DNA from: Auricularia sp. M13
Taxonomy: Eukaryota; Basidiomycota; Agaricomycetes; Auriculariales; Auriculariaceae
Direction of reading: 5' to 3'
DNA: 64,000 nt
Assembly (NCBI GenBank): GCA_037042915.1
Contig: CM073194.1
Coordinates: 930,001 to 994,000 of the forward strand
Shown: positions 20,830 to 31,900 of the stretch, piece after piece
How positions within the stretch are numbered: the first letter of the stretch is position 1
Layout of the letters: every line of letters begins with the position of its first letter
Position numbers and translations under genes: made by a program
The notes under the pieces: model-generated
The model's input: only the letters and a program-made list of their open reading frames with translations
Told to the model about the DNA's origin: nothing
The model's database searches: none

Positions 20830-22590
20830 TCACTGCCAGACTGCCAGTGCCCGGGCGCACCTGATAGTGCCGAACGTGACGCTCCAGTCCTTACCCTCGA
20901 CGCCGACGGGGTATCCGAGATGCCCTGAGGGTGGGGGTGGGTGATCGGTGTGTAGGATTCGGAAGGACGACTGGGAGACGCACCGATGTTCTTGCACCAG
21001 CCGGACGCGGCCGTCGTCGCGGTCATCACGACGTTGTTGAACTGCGGTGGGGGCGTCAGCGCGGGGAGGCGCGGGCATACGGACGCACGCACGTGGACGG
21101 GGCTGAAGTCGAACGGGTTGTTGTACACCTCCACCGCGAGCACCGCGCTATTCGAGTTGAGTTCAGAATCTCCGGGTCAGCATGGTATGAAAGCAGGCGG
21201 GAGTGGGAGAGGGAAATGTTGGGAGGTGTCTCATATGCGTGGAGATGTCGCGAGGCGTCTCATCTCGCGCCCCGAGCTTGGGACAAGTCGTTCCACAGAT
21301 ATGATAGGATCCAAGGAGAGATACGGGCGAGAAAGGGGAAGCGGAAGGACTCGGAGAAACCAAAACGCACGTCGTCATCGTCTGCCCGGGCAGCGAGAAC
21401 GTCGTCGAGGCCGAGCCGGGGCCCGAGAGCGTGCCCGTCCAGGTGCCGTTGCCGTTCTGCTCGCGCAAGCAGGCGGCACGGTTCAGGTTATTAGAATAAA
21501 CGACGGGCGACGTCCGGCAGTGCGATTTCGTTGTTCAGTTTCGTACGGTTGTCCAGTTTCGTCGTTTCGTTCGGATTGTCCAGTTTGAAGCGAGAGAGAA
21601 GGGAGAGCGAATTCAGCATGGGATTAAGCCTGATGCAATGCGCGGCTCTGAACGCACGGATTTGAGGTTGAAGTTGACCACCTGCCCCGGCGAGACGCTG
21701 AACCCCGCGCCCCATGGCAGGCTTGGGTTGCCGTACCACCCGTTCCCGATCCACCAGTTTCCGTTATTCTTCCTGCAGTACCAATGCCGGCGCAACGATA
21801 TCATCAAGACTGACTCGGAGGAGAGTACACCCGGCATAAAGTACTTACCCGTCGAGCACGGCCTGCAGGACGCCGTTGGAGTTCTGCACGCCTGTTGTGG
21901 GTGTGGCGAGCGGGAGTGCCAGCCAATTTTGCGGAGGGAACGCGAGAAGAGGAGATGGGGTGAGATGAGATTGCTTGGGTCAGCGCTGGCACAATGATAC
22001 GACTCGGAGGAGAGGGTGTGCGGAGACGGCTGCGCCTCCGTCGCGGGGGACGGACGGACTCCGCCGCGGGGGACGGACGGATACGCCCCCGCCGCATCGA
22101 GTACAGTAGTGAGACGCACGCACCAGGCCACACATACGGCGTGCCGACGGCGCCTGCGCTGCCCGGCCGCTTGGGCACGGTGAGCTGGCCGCTGATCGAG
22201 GTGAAGGACGGGGCGTTCCACTGCGGGTGAGGCAGGGTCTCGGGTTAGCAGGCGAGGCGGGGTTCGGGTTAGCAACAAAGGATCTATGGGGAATCGAGTT
22301 GACTGGGAATTGGGACGACTCGGCCGGGCGGCGGGAATGGAGGGGGGCCGGTGACACGAAGTAAAGTGATGCGTTGGATTTTTAGCGCAGGCTCGTGGAA
22401 GGCGCGGAGCGGTTGAATCGATAGCGACAACTAGTTTTGATAGGGCAGGGAGAGAGAACATAGGAAGACTTGGGGAGAGGCCTGTGATGCCCGGGACTGG
22501 GATTGTACTCGCCTGCAGCGCATACCAAGTCTGGGCGGCACTGACGACGCCGGTCAACGCGAGGAGGCCTAGGGGGGTTCCGAGCAGCAT
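20830..22590 (-). CDS. Secreted concanavalin-A-like (lectin/glucanase fold) protein
   Basis: Multi-exon gene. The start at 22590 gives a signal peptide (MLLGTPLGLLALTGVVSAAQ). Exon 22124-22220 encodes WNAPSFTSISGQLTVPKRPG..GTPYVWPG; 21849-21891 encodes VQNSNGVLQAVLDG; the next exon (about 21671-21782) gives NNGNWWIGNGWYGNPSLPWG and SVSPGQVVNFNLKS. Further exons give NGNGTWTGTLSGPGSASTTF, AVLAVEVYNNPFDFSPVH, FNNVVMTATTAASGWCKNIG and a C-terminal GYPVGVEGKDWSVTFGTIRC, stop at 20830. The order (W..ISG.L.VP, YVWPG, GVLQ.VL, W.IG.GW, V.PGD/Q.V, TW.G..) is that of a fungal extracellular family with a concanavalin-A-like fold. The first intron (about 22221-22508) could not be joined in phase and may hide another exon. 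Ligand unknown. Confidence 0.6.
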
Positions 22591-24519
22591 GGCGACGTAG
22601 AGAGCGCAATTGAAAACCGTGACGAAATGCGTTCAGCGCCCATTTTATTTATGAGACGGCGGGTAGCGCGGAGCCGAGATTCTACCGTCGGAGGAGCGCT
22701 GCTGGCATGAATGCAAATCGGAATACGGGAGGAAGAGAGAAAGAGAGGAAGTGCACGCCTAGGAAGGCCCGGCGGACCGTGCACGAGTCTCGACGTCACG
22801 TGGGCGACAAGCTGGGGAAGAACAGTTGCAATGCCAGATGGGAAATATCACATATCCCAGTTGCTTGGTGCGCTCGAGCCCGTGTTGTTATGTCGTTTAT
22901 CGTCCAGCACGCCGATAGAACTGTTGTAGTTGGCGGAAACCTGGAACGCGGAAGAGCAAAAAGAGCACAGAGATCTCAGATGACATGCGGCGAAAATTCA
23001 TATTCGCAGTCGAAAAGCGCGTGGGCGAGAGCAAGGAAAATTCCGGGTTCTGGAGCACCGCAAAGCTCCAGCGTGTGTCTGGCGGGTCGCAGTAAGGCAG
23101 CACCGTCTTCATCCTTATTGGAAAGCAGCGCAGCGGGAAGAGCACGCCAAACGCGCCGGCGATACCCGACTTCGCTCTCCTCCTCCTCCAATGTCCTCTA
23201 TGAATCAACGGTGCGTACGGGCCGTCCATACATCTCGCTATGATGCACCGTCTAGTAAAAGGGATGAACGCCCCATTGCCAGCCCGCGCCCCCACCTCCC
23301 CATATCCACACCAACCTCTGGGCGTCCCATGCTCGGCGCAGCGCCCGAGCCCCACGCGCGCGCGCCGTAAGGCGGGACGTATATTATCTTATCATTGGCG
23401 CGAGAAATAGACCGCCGCTGCCCGCAGGCCGACGTGCGCGGTAGTAAAGGACGCGTCTACATTCCCCCTTCCCCCTTCCCTTCATTGGGACCCGCACCTC
23501 CAAGCGGCGCTGCACTTAGGTCGTCGTGCGCTGACCGCGGCCTTATGTACGGGATATTTCTTACGGAGCGCGCACAGTGGGCGGCGGTAAGAGAGTAACG
23601 CCGTCGCCCGTGGTTGCCCGCTCATATTCTTCTCTTTCTTTCCATTCCTTTTTTTGGTGCGGTGTGCGGAGTGTTCGGTGTAGGGGCGTTTGTGGGCCGG
23701 CTGGGGATCAGGATATCATCGTGTTATGTGGCTTTCGAGCTACCTGAGCTCTCCTCGTCTTCCTGGTTCAGTTTTTGCGTTATGCTGACCGTGCATTAGG
23801 GGGAATTACAGCAGTCGAAACTCGTCGAGACTCGACCTTTTCGACCGTTTCGACTTTCTACTCCGAGAGTCGGAACGCTCGAAACGTTCCGTCGAAACTG
23901 GTTATCAGCTATGCCTTCCCCTTGACAAAATATTCATCCCTTTGGTTCTTAATCTTCGAATGTTAAATTCCCGCAGCTCGGTTTTGCAATTATCGGCCAG
24001 TGGTTTCTGGGGTAGTCACAGTTGATTCTCACGATGTTTCGGCGGGCCGCTTCGTGGTCGTCGCGGCGCCGTGACTGACGGTGCGCAGATACGGACAGCG
24101 CGACTCGCGGCCTGTGGACCCGCCGCCCGTTGTCCAGGTCTGAATGATCGAAATATTCGACTACGGCACAACGGGCGAGAGGAGGGTCGAGCTGGACGTG
24201 AGGCAAGTTATATTGCCATCAAGTCGTTGCGCACGCATCCTGCTCTCGTTTGACGTGTCGCGGCCGCATTATACCCCCATGGCAGCTCAAAACAACATGA
24301 AGACGCGGACGCGGTACGTCTGCTTACCCTGCCTCTGCTGGTGTTGTTATTCCAAGCAACTCATAACGTCCGCGTAGCCCGTCTGTCCGCGAGGGTACAG
24401 CCTGCGCCTGCGCCTGCGCCGGGCGCCGCACCCAACGAGCCCTGCACCGCACGGACACAGTGCTATCCTTGGCTTGCCTGAAATACCCGCACCCACCCGC
24501 AACCCGCCCCGTTCCCCCC
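22591..24519. other. Intergenic, no gene supported
   Basis: An AT-rich TATA-like stretch (ATAAATAAAA on the minus strand near 22645-22655) probably serves the concanavalin-A-like gene. A cluster of short GTCGAAA/TTTCGAC motifs in both orientations lies at about 23812-23905. GCGCCT/GCGCCTG repeats sit at about 24405-24430. No ORF with family features. Confidence 0.45.
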
Positions 24520-24828
24520 ATGTCGGCAGCCAACACCGTCCTCGCCGTCCTAGTGTCCAGCGCGCTCGTCGCGCTCCTCGTCGGCCTCGTCTTCCTTTAT
24601 GTCACGCGCGGGCGACGCGGGCGCCGCGCGTCCAGCGGTGCACCGCTCCTCCCGGATGAAGGAGAGGGGCGCGGTCATGGGAGATTTGGGCTGATGACGC
24701 TCAGCGAGTACGAGCGACAACGTCAACAGGACGTCGAGATGCTGCCGTTACCGTTGGAGCTCCCGCCGATGCCGCCCGAGCGCGTGCGGCTGGGCACTTG
24801 GGCGCGCTTCCATGCGTTCTTGGGATGA
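24520..24828 (+). CDS. Small single-pass membrane protein, 102 aa (hypothetical)
   Basis: Single exon starting MSAANTVLAVLVSSALVALL, with one strong membrane segment (about residues 6-28, ending VFLYVT) directly followed by RGRRGRR, so N-out/C-in topology or a signal anchor is expected. The cytosolic part has APLLPDEGEGRG, a charged EYERQRQQDVEM stretch, then a Pro/Leu-rich segment and GTWARFHAFLG end. The start at 24520 was chosen over upstream frames because it is the Met directly before the membrane segment and follows a C-rich leader. No family recognised. Confidence 0.5.
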   Translation: MSAANTVLAVLVSSALVALLVGLVFLYVTRGRRGRRASSGAPLLPDEGEGRGHGRFGLMTLSEYERQRQQDVEMLPLPLELPPMPPERVRLGTWARFHAFLG

Positions 24829-25039
24829 ACGCGGGAGGGCACGGCGATGACGTCGAATCTGCGCCCCTAACTCCCCGCTCGTCTCGCGTCGCGCGCGCTG
24901 CGCCGCCCGACCAGTCTTCCCGTGTCCGCCAACCTGCTCGAGCTCTGCGCCGCGAGACTCCACCACGGCGACGCAATCTGGCAGCGTAGAAAGAGCGCCC
25001 ACCCTCCTCGCCTACCATTCGCTGTCATCTACGTTTCCA

Positions 25040-26900
25040 GAGCGTGTCTGACTGCGACTGGAAGCGGGACTGGACGCCTATTTCTGGAGACTGGCCGCCC
25101 AGATCACTGTACCGTGAAGGAGAAGGAGCATTCGAGGCGCCGTACTTCGATAGCCTCGGGGGACGCGCACAACCTGACTGCGTCGGAGGCTCGGCAACGG
25201 GCACTTTTTCTTTGAAACTCGGACTCGGACTCGCCGACTTCGAGACCCAGCCCCCAGTTTGGCGAGTATACGCTCGCGCACACCGACGCGTTCCTGCCAC
25301 AGTGGTGTCGCGGCACCACTCCGAGCCTCAAGCTGCGCCGCCTCAGTACCCGCACGCTCGCCGCGCTCTCGGGTGTCTTTGAATCGACGCGGTCGCCGCT
25401 ACGGGTCGCGTGCTCTTGGGCGACACGCTCCCCGGCCTGCTTCGTGCCAACCACCACCTGCTCCGGGCTGCTTCGAGTTCGAGGCAGCACGCTCTTAGGC
25501 CGCGTCGGGTCAAAGCTCTTGGGCAGCTTCCGGTCAATAATATGCACGCGGTCTTAGGTTGCTCCGAGTCCACTCGAGCTGCGTCGGATACTCACGACCT
25601 CAGGCGACACGCTCTCGGGCGGCGGCTCGGGCAGCGTCGACGCAACCGGCTTCTGGGCTGCGCGGTCGTCACGCTCTCGGGCTGCATTGACGCGATGCGC
25701 GTACGCTCTCGAGTTGCCTGGAGGCGACGGCTCCGCTGCGCTGCACCAACACTCCACGGAGGCGTCGCGTCAACCCGCTCGCCAACTCGCTTCCGGGCTG
25801 TGCTGCCACGCTCATCCGCTGGGTCGAGTCAGCATGCTCTTAGGCCGAGACGCTCCGTCGGCTCCCACTCGATGCGCTCAGTCGACAAGCTGCCGGGCCG
25901 CATGGAGTAAACACGCTCGTGGGCTGCGTCGACGCCGAGGCAGCACGCTCTGGGGCTTCGTCCCGTCTACTAGTACATGCATCGCGCTATTCACGATTCA
26001 CACTCTCGGTTCGCGGCCGCGCGTCGAGATTACTCCTTCTCGGGCCGAGCCAACATGCCCTTTCGCGATGCCTGCGTCGCTCCGGCTGCAAACACCCCGC
26101 TCCTGTGCAACACCGCGTACCGTGAAGCTCGCACGAATGCGATGGCGGGCGCGGGTGTGGCACGGTGTCTACCTGGCGCTGCGTCGATCTGCGTCACGGA
26201 AATGCGCTCTTGGATTGCGGAGTGTCCGTCTGCTTAGAGTCAACACGCTCTCTGGTCGACAACACACTTTCTTCAAGTTTCTTCGACACGCGCACCCTGG
26301 CAGCTGAGCGCTGATCCACTGCCGGGCTGCCGCAGGTCCAGCTTCAAGACGCGCTTGGGGAGTACTCAGATCTCCTCGGCTGCGCCATTGGTCCACACGC
26401 GCTCGGGCTGCCTCAGGACACCTCGACACCATTCCGCTGCGTCGCGCCCATACGCTTGCGAGCTGCTTGGAAACAGAGCCAATTTTATTACTCAAGACCA
26501 GTTGCGTCGACTCCCGAGCTGCGTCGCGACGCGCTCTGGGGGTATCCTCGGGCTGCGCGATCTTCGCGTTGAAGCAAGATGCAACATACTCCCGGGCCGC
26601 GCGCGAGTCGAAACGCTCTCGCTCCCGCTCAGCACGCGCCGGACATCATGTGCTCTTCGGTTGTGCACGAAGCGGCAGTGGACGCGCTCTCTCTGGCTGC
26701 TGCTTCGAGGCAACACGATCTCGGGCTGCGTAGCGCTCGGGCTGCATTGCGTTATCACACTCCCGGTTCGCGGGCGGCATCCGCTGCGTCCTTCCCGGGC
26801 TGCGACGCGCCAGCGCCCGGCCTTGTTCACGTCGGGACGGACATTACAAGGGAGTGCTGCGGCTCGTGATGCAGGTTCCACGCAGCTGTCCTCGCGTTCA
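25040..26900. repeat. GC-rich degenerate tandem-repeat block R1
   Basis: About 1.8 kb of loosely periodic (roughly 33-36 bp) units built on CACGCTCTCGGGCTGCGTCG with many variants. Its part around 25430-25560 is closely similar to 35350-35480 (for example GAGTTCGAGGCAGCACGCTC in both), so it is a diverged copy of block R2. Several long ORFs cross it (up to 233 codons) but read as Arg/Ser/Leu repeats; no single frame is kept, so coding is not claimed. Confidence 0.65.
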
Positions 26901-27986
26901 CAAGTAAGGAGTTGGACCCATATGGTCATTTTAATTCGTGCTGGCGGTGTGCGCGAAGCTTGTGCGGTATATCCGATGACTCCAGGCGTGTCACTGTCCT
27001 CGAGGAACTTTTGGAGGGAATTAATCAGCGTGTTTTTTCTCTGGTCTTTGCGTTGAGAATTCATCGACGTCAAATGTTAGCTTCATGATCATTTCAACAT
27101 TTACCGACAAGTGCGACTTTAGTCTGTGGCGGCCATGAGCCCAGATTGAGGTTGCGGGGAGCCAGGACCCGCGGAGGCGCGCAGAAAGAGCAGGTACTTG
27201 GAGAATGCGTCAGTCGCGAGCTAAATGTCACATGAAACGCGTGAGCTCACCATGCCTCGCCTGGCGATAGGCGCCGACAGGTGTAGATATAGTCGTTCGG
27301 AATATCATTGAGCTCGTCTTCGGACGTCGCCTGACGGATGGCGCGGAGCGTAGCCAGCGCCTGGGCGGCCGTCGGTCGCGCATCGGGATCGTCGTTCTTC
27401 ATGGAGGCGAAAAGCTCGTGCAGTCCGGGAACAGTTGTCATGGACTGAACAGCGCGTTAATAGTTGCATCGGAACCACGACACGGTGTGCGCACCTTGAA
27501 GAAGGTCGAAGCGCTCCAGCCAAGCTGGAAGATGTCCGCCTTGAAGGGGCAGTATGGCGCGTCCAAGAGCGCTTCCGGCGCGAGCGGCTTGAGATACATA
27601 TCTGCCGAAAAGCCGTAGCGGGAGGCTGGAATGCCGCTGACGAGGCGTGTCTTGGGGTCCGAGTCCGGCGCGAACTGCACTGCGAGCTCGAAGTCATTGA
27701 TAAAGTAGCGCAGGTCGGGGCAGAGAGCGCGGAAAGTGGGCGGTATACGGCGGCAACGACTCTGCGTTCGCTGTGTTTCGAAGTCCCAGTCGCAGCCGTA
27801 GTTCATAAAGACCTCGCGGAGGGAAAAATCCTGAAAATGAACGGGTTGGCCGCCGGACATGGAATCTGTAATACAACATACTTACTCGATGGGCAATAAG
27901 CCGGCGATGAAGGAGGACAAAGCCCTGCATCGCGCAGCCACCGAATAAGCAACAGTTTGACGGATGAGGGATCGAATCGACGCACT

Positions 27987-27994
27987 TCCATGAC
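27987..27994. repeat. 8-bp target duplication (TCCATGAC), left copy
   Basis: Identical to 34259-34266; on the gene's strand it is GTCATGGA, the end of a kinase exon. Confidence 0.85.
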
Positions 27995-28030
27995 AGGACC
28001 CCCGAATAAGTCATCAGATGTTAAATTTTT

Positions 28031-28053
28031 TTTGGCCGCCAAAGGCGGCCAAA
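28031..28053. repeat. Perfect hairpin inside the TIR element
   Basis: TTTGGCCGCC, AAA, GGCGGCCAAA: a 10-bp perfect stem with 3-base loop, 36 bp from the element's left end. Confidence 0.85.
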
Positions 28054-28566
28054 TGTCCGAAAGTCAAAAAGCTCCTCTGGGCCCCTGTTGTCCGAAAATT
28101 CCCATCTAAGCTTCGCCAGAGGCCCAAATGTCCGAAAACTGTCAAAAATGCCAAAAAAATGCCGAAAAATCGAAAAAAATTAGCTGAGGTACTATAAGCC
28201 TGCAACATGAGACCCAAGGCGATTACAGTAATCTCACGACCCGGAGAAGGCGTCTGGGGGTCTGCATCGTGATCCTTGTACTGATTTTTTGTCGTTGTCA
28301 GCTGGATGAACCGTGTTTTCTGCTTGCGGCGAGGATTCAAGGGCATATATGCATCCATAAGAGAAATTTAGCTGGAACTGCGCGTCAACAGCGTCGTGGA
28401 CTCCTAGCGCGATGTCGTTTCAAGAAATTTGCTGCGGCACCATCGGTGCTCGTCGTACGGCGCAGCAATGTCCGGTTCATCCGGTATTTCGAGTAAGCAA
28501 GCTGCATTAGACGGGTAGAAAAAAGAGCTCATTCCAAGATGTTAAGCAGGTGCCATTCATGCTATA

Positions 28567-28571
28567 AAGGC
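28567..28571. repeat. 5-bp target duplication of the Copia element (AAGGC)
   Basis: AAGGC precedes the left LTR and is repeated at 33909-33913 after the right LTR. Confidence 0.85.
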
Positions 28572-28900
28572 TGTTGAAATAATACGCTCTCACGCGGGGG
28601 CCTGAGAGAGAATCGGAGACTCAGTACAAAGCGGCGTAACGCAAAGGACTGAGCATTGCAATATACCTGAGAGAGAATCGGAGACTACATGCGTCATGAG
28701 TACATGCAGGACACGGCAGACAGTGTGAACCATACCTCAGTACAAAGCGGCGTAACGCAAAGGACTGAGGAGCTAATCGTGAACGGGCCGCAGCCATAGA
28801 GATCGTGAAAAAGAACTAATCCTAATCCGTCGTAATCATACTGGTCATCATCAGGGACACAGAGAAAGGGAACCGCAACTGAGAACCTCATATTCCAACA
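28572..28900 (-). repeat. 3' LTR of the Copia element
   Basis: 329 bp, TGTTGAAATAATACG to ATTCCAACA. It contains two internal direct-repeat pairs: CCTGAGAGAGAATCGGAGAC twice, and a segment of about 32 bp starting CTCAGTACAAAGCGGCG twice. Confidence 0.93.
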
Positions 28901-28908
28901 TCCTCCCC

Positions 28909-31900
28909 TCAAGCCGAAGCGTCGACGAGCCCAAGGCGCGACGCGAAGTGCTTGACCTTTATCGAAGGCAGCGGTTTCGTCATGATGTCCGCGACCATGT
29001 CCGCGGTTTTGCAGTAGACAAGGCGAATGTCACCGGCCTCGACGAGATAGCGGATAAAGTGATAGCGTATGTCAATATGCTTCGTGCGCGAATGGAACTG
29101 ATAGCCCCTCGTGAGCTTGATCGCGCCGTCATTGTCCGCATAAATCGTCGTGGGGTCGGGGATCTTGTCGAGCACCTCGCCGACCAACGTGCGAAGCCAC
29201 ATCGCTTGCTTCGCCGCATGAGTCTGCGCCACGTATTCCGCCTCCGTGGTCGAGAGCGACACCAGCTCCTGCTTCTTGGTTGACCACGCGATCGTGCCGC
29301 CGTTCCAGCGAAAGACGTAACCCGAGATGGCGCGACGATGCCACTGGGTCATGCCGTCTGCGTCGGTGAACCCGACAAGCCCGTCGTTGTCACCCGTCTC
29401 CCCGAGCAACAGCCGCATGTCGCGCGTGAGACGCACGTATCCGTAAGCGCGCTGCAGCGCCATAACGTGCGCTTGCCCCAGCGACTCCAGGAACTGCGAG
29501 AGAAGGCTGATTGTGAGCGCGAGGTCGGGACGAGTCCAGCGAACGAGATAATTCAGCGCGCCGACCATCTCTCGGTACGGGTAGCCACGCATCCTCGCGT
29601 GCTCCTCGCCCGTCTTTGGCGAGTCGTCCGGCGTGAGTCTGACGTTGACGTCCATCGGCGTCGTGTACGTGCGGCAGTTGTCCATCCCATAACGCCGGAG
29701 GATCGTGTCGACGTACGCGCGCTGGCTGAGCGCCGCGGTGCGCTTCGCCCTGTCGCGGATGATCTCCACGCCTAGCAGCCACCTCGCCTCGCCCAGGTCC
29801 TTGATCTCGTACAAGGCCCCCATTTCCTCCTTGAAAATGGTGATGACTTCGATGTTGGGCGATGCGCAGAGGCAGTCATCGGTGCTGACGGCGACGAGTA
29901 ATACGCATTCCTGCACCTTCAGAATAAAGAGACCCATGTCAGCCTGCGAACGCGAGAATCCGAGCTCCAGCATTGCCGCGACGAGCGTGAAATACCAGAT
30001 CCTCCCCGCGTCCTTCAGCCCATAAAGCGCCTTCAGCAAGAGCCAGCAGAACAGGCGGATCGGGTGCAGCGGGTCGTCGTCGTAGCCCGGCGGCGGCTCA
30101 AGAAAGACCTCCTTGTCCAACTTGCCGTTGAGAAATGCGGTGTCGAAGTCGATCTGGTGCAGCTCCCAGTCGAATAGCGCGCCGAGCGAGATCATGAACC
30201 TCAGAGTCTCCGGGGTGACGACCGGCGATGTCGTATCAGTGAAGTCGACCCCGGGTATCGTCGAGTAGCCCTGCGCGACGAGACGCGCCTTGTAGCGCAC
30301 AAGGTGTCCAGCGGCGTCGCGTTTCGCGCGGTACACCCACTTGCTGCCGACGGTCTTCCTGCCCTTCGCCGCAACGTCTTCGCGGCTGATCCACTCGTAC
30401 ACGCCCTTGGCCTTCAAGGACGCGCGCTCGGCCTGCTCGGCCTCCACCCAGCGATCAGCGTCGGGGCGAGAGAGAGCCTCTGCATGAGAGGTCGGCTCCA
30501 GGAGTTCCGGGTCCGCGTGCTGCGCGACAAACGCAGTGGCGAAATCTTCGTATCCGAATAGCTCCTGTGCGTTGGCAAAGACAACGTGGTCGTGTCCAGG
30601 TTCAGCAGGCGGTGCTTGAAGCCCCCTCGGTAGCTGTGGCTGACTCGGGCGGCCATCTGCCACGCCAACCCCGTCTCGTACGTCGCGTACATACTGGGAC
30701 GGCTTCCGTACGCGCGGGCCCTCCAGTATGTTGTCCTCGTCGACTTCTGCAAGACGCTGCGCGAAGCGTTCCGCAGGAGCTTGCGCGCGTGCTGGTGCAT
30801 CAGGTACTGGCGCCGGCGCCTGGGCGCGTGGCGGCGTGCGTGGCAGCGGAAGGCCAGGATTGGGAGCGCCGGTTGCAGATCCATCACCGGGATCGGCATC
30901 CTCCCCTGGATCTGCAGCCGCGCGGTCCACCTCATCCCAGAACAAGTCCCCAACGTCCGTCGCGAAGACATCTTCCTCGCGGTCGGGCTCCAAGCGCAGA
31001 AACCGGACGGCAGGCTCAATGCGTACCTTCTGGCCTTTCCTGGACCAGAGGCGGTGCCCCTTCGTGGGCGTCTGCGAGTCAAATCCGAGCCAATGGACGC
31101 GCTCCGCGTTGTCCTCCAGCTTGCCGGTCTCCAGGTCAAAGACGTAGCACGGAGCGCCCCACTCCGGCACGCCAGATATATCAGGAGCCCGTCCGTAACG
31201 CAGTTCGAATGGCGACTTCCCGCCTGGATTCGAGCGCGTTCCAACGCGATTCAGGACCCACGTCATATGGTGCGCACACTCGCCCCATAGCTTCTTCGAG
31301 AGTCCCGACTCGCGCAGGCCAGCGCGGACACGCTCGAACAAGGTGCGGTTGAACCGCTCGGCGAGCCCGATTTGCTGGTGAGTATCGTGCGTAGTCTGCA
31401 GGTGCACGATCCCACGCTTACGGAGGTGCTCTTGCACTTTGCCAGCGTTGTACTCGCCGACCTGGTCCGTGTACCAGCGCTTGAGACGAACCCCGAGCTG
31501 CGTCTCGAGCCAAGCGTCGAGCTCGATAATGGTGTCCTCCGCCTCGTCCTTCGTGCGGTAGAGGTACAACTCGTGCCAGTGAGTGGAGTCCTCCGTATAG
31601 ATTTCCGCATAGCGCTTACGGCCCACTGTCTCAACCTGGGCCGGGCCCCATATGTCGGAAAACCAGCATTCACCGAATACCGTCGAGCGCGGCCCCTCGC
31701 GCTCCTTCGGAATCACGGCAGCACGAAGCTTGCCCATGATGCACGCTTCGCAGTCGAAGATATCGGACTGCTCGTCGACCACAACGCCTTTCAGCCCGCC
31801 GCGGAGGTACTGCGCCTTGGCCGCCGCCGGCGAGACGTGTCCCAACACCCGGTGCAACTCCATCCAGGTGAGCGGGCTCTTGGCGGACGCGTACGCGAAG

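Noticed and set aside
20986-21588. 200-codon plus-strand ORF
   Set aside because: Lies antisense to the exons of the concanavalin-A-like gene and has no domain.
25410-27056. Long plus-strand ORFs (166-233 codons) across repeat block R1
   Set aside because: They are Arg/Ser/Leu-rich by-products of a GC-rich repeat; frames switch between monomers and no start context, domain or conserved frame between R1 and R2 supports a protein.
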